Assembly: GCF_000346465.2 (NCBI RefSeq)
Contig: NC_034010.1
Coordinates: forward strand, 17,495,574 to 17,559,573
Direction of reading: 5' to 3'
DNA length: 64,000 bases
From: Prunus persica
Lineage: Eukaryota; Streptophyta; Magnoliopsida; Rosales; Rosaceae
Position 1 is the stretch's first letter, and each line of letters begins with the position of its first letter. Position numbers and translations under genes: made by a program. Below, one piece after another: positions 21,612 to 32,135 of this stretch. Below the pieces are notes generated by a model. It saw only the letters and a program-made list of their open reading frames with translations. It was not told where the DNA came from and searched no databases.

Positions 21612-22545
21612 GTGATCCCCGAGAATCTACCAACAAAAATAAACATAATATAATATAATTATATTATATTATAAAATTATTTAAAACCATAAAATTTTAA
21701 ATTAAAAAAAAAAACTAATGGTTTATAATGAATTGTTATAAACCATAAAAAGTTAATGGTTTTGAATGAGTTTGAGATCTTAGGCCATTCATTAGATCTT
21801 TACACTTAATGACATTTTCTTGATTTTTCAAGAATGAACACCTTTGTTGGAAATGCCTTTTGTTTCTCTTAATTTTAACTCCTTCACTTTAAGGCTCCAA
21901 GACTGGAGTCTACTACCTCACCATACCAAATGCTTCTAGAGATGAAGAGAAAGCAATCAAGAAGTATGAATGCTAGTCTACTTCTGAATTGGACTAATTG
22001 TTAACGTTCAGAGGCTTGGCTTTGCTTTGAAAATTAAACCCGTTAAAGATGAGTAACCGGTAAGTAACAAGATAAAGTTTTAATTTAATGTAATTACGAT
22101 GATGTGGAATAATTCAATTCATTAGATTAATTAAATGGTTGAAATTTCTCAAAATGCGTATAATAAGAAGCTCTTGTTATAACAAATATGCATACAATCG
22201 AAGTTGCAAGTAAGTGGGGAATTGATTGCCAGGAAAATGATAGTCCAATCAATCGGCTTTTTTACATGAGATATAAAAATAAACTCTTCATATGAACTAT
22301 ATATATATACTAAAATAAAATAGAAATACTACTACTTTAATGAAACACACTTTTCACCTACTACTTAATAAAAAGAAACAGACTTTTCACCCAACTCTTT
22401 TTGCTGTTGCTCCACCCCCAACTCTTTTTCCCTTCAAGTTTTCCCTTCAACTGGAAAGAGGAGACAAACAATTACTTCTTTTTCCCTTGAAATAACAAAT
22501 GAGAAAAGAGAAAAACAGAAAGAAAAACAAAATTTAGCATACCAT
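21612..22545. other. Flank of NLR2
   Basis: No gene. From about 22005 it matches the flank of NLR1 (from 14371) closely, including an (AT)n run and the GGAAAGAGGAGACAAACAAT segment. Confidence 0.55.
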
Positions 22546-25500
22546 TTATCCCGGACGGTTTGGTGAAATATTTGTTATAATAACAGACTGCACATGTTGG
22601 ATTTTGTAAAAATCCTCTCCTCCTTCCCCAAGCCGGCTACAGAATTCAGAAAGCATCCTTTTGATGGTTAGTTCCTTGAGGGTAGTAATATATTGGAGCC
22701 CATCAGGAACTGCCTCCAAATCTGGGCAATACTCAATGTGCAATCTGCAGAGACTAGGCATGGCTCCTTTCTCCACCTTCCATTCTTTGAACTCCAACAA
22801 CGAATAAAGAGAAAGAAATTCAAGAAATGGAAAGCCTCCCTCTGAGCAAACAAGAGATGCCTGAAAAATCCCGACACTAGCAAAAAGCATTCTCAAGCTT
22901 GGCAGCTTCTCTAATACTTTTATGTGGTCGTCCTTGAGATTACCAAATCCACTCAGTGTAAGCTTTGTGAGGTTCCTAAGGCACAGGAGGTCTTCTGGTA
23001 ACTCTGTGATTTCTCCGTGTAGTCGCAGCTTACATATTTTAGGACAGCTTAATACTATGTTCCATGGTATTGGTAAACCCTTGAAACGAGAGTCCACCGA
23101 TAGAGAGTGGAGATGCTTAAATATGATGTTTGTCCCTTTCTCCTTTTCTTCCCCTCCACAGATAACTCCCAATTTTCTAATGTTGGTTAGTTTAACAAAA
23201 TCATATAGATCAGATGATGCCTGAATATAAATATTGACTACCGTGTGCAAATTCACTGCCTCAGTAGCAAATAACAGACGTTTCTCTCCTCCACTGGGAC
23301 GAAAGGGTAAATATATATGTCTCAATTTTTCCATCTTGGAAAACACGTTTCGATTTGGAATTTTAATTTCCCAACAATGATTACGTAAATCTAGAGTCTG
23401 CAAACATACCAAATTTGCTATAGATGATGGTACCGCTTGAATATGACCATTCTTTACACTTAAAAACCTTAAGTGCACTAGATTCCCAATTTCATTTGGT
23501 AACTTGAATTTGCTAACATTCATACCTTCAAACTTCAAAACTCTAAGCAATGTGAAGTCCCTCAAGAGTGACCGTAGTGCCTTTGAGTTCTAGTAGCAGT
23601 ATGTTGAGTCCAAATATAACAAAGACCTAACATGTCCATAATTTTCATCTCTCCCTGGACAATATGCCTCAATCGTTTTAATGGCAAGTCTTCGAACTCT
23701 ACCGTTTGATGTTTGCTTGATCTCCACAGCTGCAGAATAATTAATAATATGGAGAAAGTTCTCCTCTTTTGCCTTTAACATGCATAAGTCTCGCATAAGA
23801 TCGTGGAGATGACAAGTCTTGATTTTCTTACTCATACCATGTTTACCAACTTGAACCATACACCTGCCCACTAACTCACTTAAGCACATATATGATACAT
23901 CTTCCATTACTTCCACTAATGCCGATGATATAAAACCTTCTGCCATCCATAGTTTAGTCAATGTACTCACCGGTATTTCATAGTCTTCCGGAAAATGGGC
24001 TAAGTAGAGGAAACATAGTTTTAAGTAATAAGGTAAGTTATCATAACTAACTCCAATAACCAGGATACCCCTTCATATCCTTCACCTTTGTAATTGGGCC
24101 CAAGGTCTATGCCTCTCCTTATATATGCATAAACATTCTTATGTACCGTATTCCACTCATCGACTGTGTCTTTTCTAGCTAGAATTCCTGCAAGCACCGT
24201 GATGGCTAGTGGCAAACCTTTGCAATGTTGAAGCATCTCCGTTCCTAGCTCGTTCTTATGTTCATAAATTTTATGGTCTGAGAAACAATATTAAGATTAG
24301 ATACATGTGTTCAATCGAAGAAAAGTATACAAAACAAATTATCCCATAAGTTTCTGATTTTTCTTTGGGCTACAACTTTGATTTGTATTGGTCCGTTATG
24401 TGCGCCCTGATTTATTTGGATATTAAGGGAGAGATTCGTTGTTAGGTACACGTTCTTTCTATTGAAGAAAAGTAATTTTCTAGAGTATAGGTTTTGATTT
24501 GAGTATATTTTCTGAATATAAATATTGTGATAATATATATACATATATTGTGATAATAAAACTAATATCTTCATGTAGAGGCGTTTTGAATACTGAATTG
24601 ATAAACAAGAAAAGTACAGATAAAAGGTTTATGTGAGAACATACATTTACCTTTTGTTTCAAACATTGCAATCTTCTCAAACAGTTCCCAGCTTTCATCA
24701 TCATTCAACGACTGTGGTTCGAAGAGGAAACCATTTTTGTCCGCATACGAAGTGACTTCTTTATTGCGAGTAGTGAGTAAAATTCGGCTCCCAGTTTGCT
24801 CATTCATTGGAAATCCAGCTTGCAAAGAGCTCCATGCATCACTGGTCCAAATGTCATCTAACACCACCAAACATTTCCTTTCTCTTTGGGTATTCCAAAG
24901 CCACTCTGCTATTTGATCTTTCCCAAGATCTTCAATTTTTTGTCTTTGCTCATTGGTAGGAGAAATGAGTTTTGTCAGAATTTCTTTCAAAACCTCCCGT
25001 CCCTGACATTGTTGAGAGACACACACCCAGGCAAAACAATCGAACTGACGCTTAACTTCACCATGATGATAAACTTGTTTTGCAAGAGTGGTTTTACCCA
25101 AGCCGGGCATCCCCCAAATAGAAACAACTCGGGGGCCTTTTTCTTTGATCAAATGCGTAGCCAATATCTCTGTTCCAGGGGCTAACCCAACCACATGAGA
25201 GTCGACAATATGAGGATAAGCTATCCTCCGTTCCTGTTGCCTCTGAAAATAAGTGTCACCTCCACTCTCCCTTGTTTGGTGTAGGTTTAAACTTGGCATA
25301 ATCGAACTCAACTGTGAAATTTTGGTTGTAATTTTCTCAATGTCTGAGCCAATCTGATGAAGATTAACTCCTTTTAGAAGATGCCAGTAAACCATGTCAA
25401 AACATTTGGTTTCCTCTTGAAAGCCACTTTTAAGACATAAGTTTCGATGACATCCTCAAGATCATAAGCAGCATCTCTAACACTTGCCACCCAAATGCGT

Positions 25501-25673
25501 ATTGCTTCATTTCGTCCTTGTCTTGCGTCTGCGTCTTTCAAGTAGCCTTGCATGATTTGTAGCTGGGTTTGTCCAATCTCAATCTTATCACCCACTCCAT
25601 CCAAGAATTTCAATTCCTGAATGATAGGGTTGCTGAGCCCTGGAACCACGATTGAAACAACACCCTCGGCCAT
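22546..25673 (-). pseudogene. NLR2, broken CC-NB-ARC-LRR paralog
   Basis: Tandem sister of NLR1; its stop codon lies exactly 7600 bp from that of NLR1. The exon structure is conserved (exon 1 25673-24651, exon 2 24277-22546). Breaks: a 1-bp loss near 25375-25390, after the coiled coil; a 1-bp loss near 24047, in the RNBS-D region; and an in-frame TAG at 23590-23592, before the LRRs, where NLR1 has Trp. The P-loop reads GMPGLGKTT, with Pro for the second Gly. An open LRR frame of 339 codons (22546-23565) remains. Without repair it can give only a CC-only product of about 99 aa. Confidence 0.92.
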
Positions 25674-26402
25674 ATTAGCAGCTTCTCTTTTTTCTTCTGT
25701 TATTTATTTATTTTTTTGGATTGTTGAAATAATCTTACCAATGGAGAAATCTCAGTTCCGTTCATATAGGAAGTAGCAGAAGTGCTGAAGTCAACCAAGT
25801 CTCCGCCCTACCCTATCCCATAATTGTTGTGATATTTCCACAATCAATGCCAGCTTTAAAAAGTAGCAGAAATGCTCACCTGATGACCAAAATTTGAGGG
25901 ACTCTGAGCGGCACACACATATCACCCGTTGGATTAATCCAACGGCTTGTAGTCTTAGTAACTAAAAGGGAGACCCATATAGACTTTCCAACCCGTTTTT
26001 ATAAACATTTATCTGTTGTGAAGTCTGGCATTCATATCAGGAGGGAGGAAAGAACAAAAAAAGCTTGCGACTAAAGCGATAGAATGCTTTTCTTTTGCTC
26101 AAAAAGTGGTAGCATACTTTTGACTTTTAATGAACGAAAATTCTGCGGTATATTGTACTTTAAAAATCAAAGCATGTGATGATGTGTTTTTGTCAGTGTG
26201 TAATTTCAACACGGCATGATCCACAGAGACACCTTCGCTGGGCAAATAATGGCATGTTGCTTTTCTTCTAGTCAAAAAGTGGTAGCATGCTTTTGCCTTT
26301 TAATTCATTCACGCGCCAAACATAATAACAATATCATAAATAATGCATGTAGGTGCGTTTTCTCGGGAACAAATATAGCAAGGCCTTCGAAGAATTTTCA
26401 GC
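25674..26402. other. NLR2 promoter side and duplicated flank
   Basis: Conserved with the NLR1 upstream region: a TATATGAA-type TATA candidate at 25761-25768 (minus), then the left part of the inverted-repeat element at 25871-25960. No gene. Confidence 0.5.
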
Positions 26403-27137
26403 AAAGTATGAAGAACCGAATCGTATTTACAGTTACGGTTATGGTATTTAATTTTCAAAACTTGCGGTTATTGTAAACCACAATTATATTTTATAAATAA
26501 AAAAAAATTGCATTTTGTAGATACCATTGGTGCTCAAACAACACAATGGAGTCCTTTAAATCCACTAACCACCACCAACACTTGAGTTTGTAACTTTAAT
26601 TTGTAACATTGGTGCATTGCATTTTCCTTTTAGTTTGTAACTTTAATTAACTTTGAACTGGATTTTTCCTTTGGGTTGTAACTCTAATTCATTTTGCATT
26701 GTATTTTCCTTTTGGTTTGTAACTTTAAAGGATTTGGAATTGAAATGCTTGAGAAGTTGAGGTTGTGAATGCTTGAAAAGTTTAACTTTAATTGGAATGC
26801 TTGGAATTGTAACTTTAATTTTCTTTAGGTTGTGAATGCTTGAGAAGTTGAGGATGTTGTGAATTTATATATGCTTGAGAAGTTGAGGTTGTGAATTTAT
26901 ATTTTTGGGTTAAAGTATGCTTGAAATCAAAAAGCTTCAAAAGAAGCATCAAAATTAGGCCTAAAATGTGAAAGATTGGATTTATGATACAAAAAGAACT
27001 TGCAGTTTTAAACCGCTAATTCACGGTAATCGACCGCAAAAAGTGGTCGGTATGCGATTTCAAAAATTACCATACCTCAAATAGTTGGTCGGTTTGCGGT
27101 TTGGGCAAAAATTTGCGGTTACCGAACCACTACCACC
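26403..27137. mobile_element. Insertion rich in (A)CCGAACC/GCGGTT words
   Basis: Comparison with the NLR1 block shows that about 735 bp here replace about 200 bp there (junctions after TTCAGCA near 26403 and before AATCCTAATTATATACTCAC near 27137). Both ends carry words like AACCGAATCG and GCGGTTACCGAACCACTACC. The middle holds short repeated phrases (GAAGTTGAGGTTGTGAAT, TTTGTAACTTTAATT). It looks like a degenerate non-autonomous element, but no clean terminal repeats or target duplication could be set. Confidence 0.35.
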
Positions 27138-28089
27138 CCTAATCCTAATTATATACTCACTTACTTTTAAATTTTTACTAAAAACTCAAATTTAAAATAA
27201 GTTGCTATGTGAAATAGAGTTGTCCTAGTATTATTAACTAAATAGAGTTGTCCTACTATTATTAACTAAATAGAATGGTTGGCAAACTGTCATCTCTAGC
27301 TGACGAGCTACCTGGTACTTCAATAGCAGGTGTTCAAAATCCGTTGGAAGCACTTTATGGTTAGGAGCGAGCCGAACCCCAAAGGAGGATTAATCTCACC
27401 CCTTGAGTGTGAAGACACCTCTTGGTATTTACAAAAAATAGGGGAATTCTAGCAACCTTCTCTTTTGGATCTTCTCCCTTCTCCTCATGACATGTGTCAC
27501 TTTCTCTACACTTAAAACAATGTCATTAATACATTAGACAATGTATCTTTTGTTTTCCAAATTTACCCTTATTAAATGCATTGGACAAACTTTTGTTTCC
27601 ACCTTGTTAAAAAATTATGTAGAATTTCAACATCTTCCACATAATTAATGTCAGTTTTTTTTCAAAAGGCAAAAAGTCCCTTATGGTCCTTATAGTTTGC
27701 CCTTTTCACCACTTTGGTCCATGTCGTTTCAATTTGGTCAATTTTATCCTTGTGGTTTCAATTTGAAGTAATTCAAAAACAATCCTCAAGGCACATGCGT
27801 TGGATTTCTTTTTTATTTTGTTTTTAGAATTAAGAAAATATCATTTGGGTAGTTAAGTAGGACATATTATCTTATTTTGTTTTTAATTTAAATTTTTTTA
27901 ATATGAAAAAATGTGAACTTACCTTATTATCCTCATTTAATTAATAATTTTAATTTTTAATGTTTCACCATTCTCTGTTTTTTACTTAATATATATACAG
28001 AAGAATTTAATTTCCATTAATTGGGGAAGGGCAATTCCGTCAATAAATTATTAAAAATAAATATTATAGACAAATATAAAAAAGAATAA
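27138..28089. other. AT-rich intergenic DNA
   Basis: The first about 430 bp match 19355-19760, the end of the NLR block. Around 27905-28005 lies a diverged copy of the Helitron-like 5' region seen at 28570-28633. No gene. Confidence 0.5.
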
Positions 28090-28251
28090 TAATGCTACTC
28101 TTACCACATTTGTATACCACATTTCTATACCACTTTATGTGACAGATGAGGTGGATAGCTACATATAAATTAAAATTATTTAATATTTTCTTTTCTTTTA
28201 TGATTTATTAACACTTAAAAAAAATTATCAATTAAACTTTCTTTATTAAAA

Positions 28252-28633
28252 CTAGCCTCTCTGCACGCGCTTCCGCGGTTGCGAGAGGCATTTTTTTAAA
28301 AAAAATTTAAAATTTTTTTAGAATTAAAAGTGTTCCATAAAAATAGGATCCATTATTTTTTATTTAATTTTAATTTTTTATAAAAAGTGTGAATTTACCA
28401 TATTATCCTCATTTAATTAATAAGTTTAGTTCTTAATGTTTGCATCAACCAATGATATTTTCTGGTATTTTGAATGTTTCACCATTCTCTGCCTTTTGCT
28501 TAAAAAGTGTAAATTTACCATATTATCCTCATTTAATTAATAAGTTTAGTTCTTAATGTTTGCATCAACCAAGGATATTTTCTGGTATTTTGAATGTTTC
28601 ACCATTCTCTGCCTTTTGCTTTATATATATAGA
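28252..28633 (-). mobile_element. Non-autonomous Helitron-like element
   Basis: On the minus strand the 5' end reads A|TCTATATATATAAAGC (28633) and the 3' end reads GAGAGGCTAG|T (28252), so it begins TC, ends CTAG and lies between host A and T, as Helitrons do. A hairpin of about 10 bp (28255-28289, GCCTCTC...GAGAGGC) sits at the 3' end; unusually it runs into the CTAG without the normal few-base spacer. There is no RepHel gene. It contains a 120-bp tandem duplication. Confidence 0.45.
28381..28620. repeat. 120-bp tandem duplication
   Basis: 28381-28500 and 28501-28620 are nearly identical direct copies; only about two base differences were seen (for example GTGTG/GTGTA near the start). The duplication lies inside the Helitron-like element. 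Confidence 0.9.
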
Positions 28634-28730
28634 TACACTTCACTGATTTAATTGATGTGGTGTATGATATGGACATGCCATATCATGTGGTATAGAAATA
28701 TAGGATAAAAATATGGTAAGTGTAGCATTA

Positions 28731-29816
28731 CTCAAAAAAGAAAGTAAACCAAAACTTCTCTCTCTCTTGCGTCTAGACTTGGTGGGGATGGATCTTTGGG
28801 TTGCGGAGGTCAAAGAACTTAGCACGAAGACGATGGCGAAGGAACCTTTAATAGAGAGGTCTTTTATAGCTTTTCTTTTGTGCTTCAAGATACTTACGGC
28901 ATATTTTAGCTTCTTCCACTCCTTGAAAATCTCAGGAAGAAAATTAAAAAAGAAGTTTCAATCCTCTTTATCAGATGCTGGGCTTTTGCTTTATTTTTTT
29001 ATTTTTTATAAAAAAAATTTGCTTGGCAAAAGCGACCAAGTTATTTAGATTTGGAGTTGGTATTTGCATTTCTTCGGCAGTGGCATAAATGGTGGATTGG
29101 AGGAGGCATATCTACGGTGCAAGAGAAAATATTAGAAATCTTTATATTTATTTTAAGAAAAAATGAACAAAGCAAAATGGAAGAGAATGCTCTTATCTTT
29201 AAATTTAGTTGTAGTACAGTTGCACGAATACTAATTTTAAAGCTTGTGATTTTTCAAGAAATAATGGCCTAGTCCCCAGTGAAGTTGCCATTTATATAAG
29301 GGCCCTTTTGTTATAGCAGCTCTAGGTGGACTTAGGTTGCTGTAAAGAGAGATTGATGTTGCCCCTCAACTGATTCAAGAACTATTCCCCAAAATACCAC
29401 GAAAGAAATCTGATTCTTAGGGTATACTCTGGTCTTCTTCAATGGCTCCTTGCAAGTTTTGATGACACTAGAATGATTTAGCTTATTTTTGCTATATTGG
29501 AAGTGCTTTTCTTGAAGTGGAATATGTGTTGCAGGTAGTGAAATAATGCGGGAGAAGATGTTAAAGAAGATGAAGTTTTTGGCATCTGATGAAGGGCATA
29601 CGACAGTTGATATTGAGGTTGATACTCTGATATTATACACAAATCCTAGAGGCTTGACATGAGACTTTTGCTTCAGTAATGCTTTTTTTTATTTTGGCTA
29701 ATCTCAAACATATATATATATATATTTTTCTCTTTCTCTTTCCCCCTATCTCTCTTTCAAATCAAATATTTTAAAAGGAAAAGTAGAAAACCAACTCTAC
29801 CAAACTCTCTCTCTCC

Positions 29817-29852
<36 letters not shown>

Positions 29853-30651
29853 AAACTTCCAGTTTAGTGAGGTTCACTCTCTCTCCTCCTTTCTAGATGT
29901 AGCGAGCCAAAAGTTGGTCTCCAAAATAGAGAGCCAAGTAGAGATTCTGCTGTAATTAAGATTTTCCTTTTTTTTTTTTTTTTTTTTGTAGCCAAATTGA
30001 AAGCACATGATTTCAATTAACCAATATGTTAAAACACAAGGACCGTTTTTACAATTAAGCCTATTTTTATAATGATTTTTTTATTTATAAAATACTCTTG
30101 AAAATGGAGAGACTAAAATACATTTAAAAATGGATGAAAAATTGGATGGTATTAAAATTAAATGACAAATCATGAATTTTGAAAAATTAAGTTAACAAAT
30201 TGAAACTAAGATATAAATTCAAGTGACATTTCTACAAAAATCCCTTCTGAAAATGCAAGAAGTGGAACTCTACCACATTTGACAATCTTTTTGCCAACAT
30301 TACCAACCGATTACCCGGTTAGGCCCCAAACCAGAGTTCCCAACCGCTGGATCAATTTAAAAAATAAAATCCAATTGTAAAATTGTCATATGCAAGCCTA
30401 GCTAAGCAGCCGTCTTCAAAAGCTTTTGTCGGGGTTTTGGGTCTATCAATCGAGGTCGAACCCAATGCCGAGACCAAATGGTTCATCGTTAGAGTTCATA
30501 GCAATGAAATTCAAAATGCATTGAAATCTCAGGTTTTTTCCTTTTCTTTCTCTGGAATATAATTCAGTTTCAGCTGCATCGAATTCCTGGTTGTTCCCTG
30601 AATTTTCCCGTCCATGGAAGCACAAATCACCCTGGAACTGAAAAATTAAGG
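28731..30651. other. Intergenic DNA with microsatellites
   Basis: No supported gene. It holds a (TA)n run near 29711-29725, a compound (CT)n(CA)n microsatellite at 29805-29853 and a poly-T run of about 19 near 29968. Short open frames here lack any recognised domain. Confidence 0.5.
29805..29853. repeat. Compound (CT)n(CA)n microsatellite
   Basis: A CT run of about 15 units with one CCT interruption, followed directly by about 9 CA units. Confidence 0.9.
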
Positions 30652-30760
30652 TGACAGTTTTGGGATGCCATGGCTGGACTTATTTGAAATATGCAATCTT
30701 TCCCAGTCTGTTGTATTTATAGTTTTGGTCGCATTCTTTTCAGGAAGCTGAGAAGCATCT

Positions 30761-31087
30761 TGTTGAAGGATAAATTGTTTCCAGGTTTAGTTTAGTTAGT
30801 TAGTTAGTTGGACAGGTGTATGGCTCATATGCCATCACATATTGTTGGACTAACATGTCCAGATTCATGCCAAGTGTACAGCTCACATGCTGGTACAAAT
30901 GTATTGGCTGAGTCATTTTCTGTACTAGCTAAAATATATATATTGAAAGTAGGATGAGATCACACAATGAGTGTGTGCATGATTACATTCTTTTTGCCTA
31001 ACAGATTCTCTCCCTCTCCTTTCTCCCTAAAACCTTTTCTCATACACTTTCTGTGCATGAACCTCTACTATTCTATAGAAACTTCAA
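30761..31087 (+). repeat. 5' LTR of copia B
   Basis: About 327 bp. It includes (TTAG)n-like GTTAGTTAGTTAG and a short AT run; the match to 35225-35553 is almost perfect. Confidence 0.9.
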
Positions 31088-31089
31088 GA

Positions 31090-31098
31090 TGGTATCAG
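31090..31098 (+). other. Primer binding site of copia B
   Basis: TGGTATCAG, the standard plant copia site complementary to the 3' end of initiator Met-tRNA, two bases after the LTR. Confidence 0.75.
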
Positions 31099-31172
31099 TA
31101 GCGAAGGTTCTGATCTAAGACTGGGCGTAGTGAAATCACAATCCAGCTGAAGGAAGCATTATCTAGTCTCAC

Positions 31173-32021
31173 ATGGCTGGATCTAGCATGAGTGAGCTTC
31201 GTGCTCCCATCTTCAATGGAAGCAACTACGATTTCTGGAGAATAAAGATGTGCACAATCTTCAAATCTCACAAGCTGTGGGATATGGTTGAGAATGGATA
31301 TGGGCAACCTGTGAAGATGGAAGAAGGAGAAACTCTGACAGCAGCTCAAAAGCTTGCTGTGGAAGAAAATATTGCAAAAGATGCTAAGGCATTGGGTCTG
31401 ATCCAGAATGCAGTTTCTGATGATATTTTTCCCAGAATTGCTTTGAAGGAATCAGCCAAGGAAGCATGGAAAATCCTGCAGCAAGAATTCAGAGGAGACA
31501 AGAAGGTAAGATCTGTGAAACTTCAAGCTCTTAGGAGAGAATTTGAATACACTTGTATGCATGATGATGAATCATTGTCTGGATATGTCACTAAACTGCT
31601 TGAGCTAGTAAACCAAATGAAGGCTTATGGTGAAGAGTTAACTGAACAGAGAATTGTTCAGAAACTCTTGATTAGTTTATCCAGAGAATATGATTCCATT
31701 GCTGAGGTTATAGAGGAGACAAAAGATACAGAAACTATAGGGGTTCAAGAGGTTATAGGCTCTCTAAAATCTCATGAACAAAGGCTGCAGAGGCATAATG
31801 AGAGAGTGACTGAGAAGGCTTTCTCTAGTTTGAATGTGAGCTCTAAAGATCAATCTAACACAGGGCAGGCAGGGGGTTCCAAATCCAAAAAGAATTGGAA
31901 ATCTCAGAAAGGGAAGAAGTGGGACTCAAAGTCTGAAAACAATTTTAAAAAGGAAAGTCAGACTGAGGGAGCAAAGGTGCCTTGCAAAACCTGTGACAAA
32001 TTGCACTATGGTGTCTGCTAG
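31173..32021 (+). pseudogene. Copia B Gag part, ended by a premature stop
   Basis: Opens MAGSSMSELRAPIFNGSNYD and has the UBN2/retrotran-gag pattern of Tork-type elements (FWRIKMCTIFKSHKLWDMVE; LKESAKEAWKILQQEF). 282 codons are read before a TAG at 32019-32021. The same frame continues on the other side, where a complete CCHC zinc knuckle (CYKCDRFGHIAKDC, 32040-32081) precedes pol. In this family Gag and Pol are normally one polyprotein, so the stop cuts Gag before its RNA-binding knuckle and separates Pol. Confidence 0.9.
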
Positions 32022-32135
32022 TTCAAAGGCAAACCTAAATGTTATAAATGTGATAGGTTTGGTCATATAGCCAAAGACTGCAAGGGAAAACTAGAAGCTG
32101 CTAACTATGCATCACACAAGGAGGAAGAAGGCAAC

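Larger units (their letters stand above)
28090..28730. mobile_element. MITE with about 45-bp inverted ends
   Basis: The left end TAATGCTACTCTTACCACAT (28090 on) and the right end, read in reverse, TAATGCTACACTTACCATAT are matching inverted repeats over about 45 bp, down to TTTCTATACCAC. The outer TA could be a 2-bp target duplication. The element is non-coding and is interrupted by the Helitron-like insertion at 28252-28633; without it the MITE would be about 260 bp. Confidence 0.65.

Noticed and set aside
28713..29048. Plus-strand open frame of 111 codons
   Set aside because: Begins inside the MITE end and has no recognised domain or splice context.
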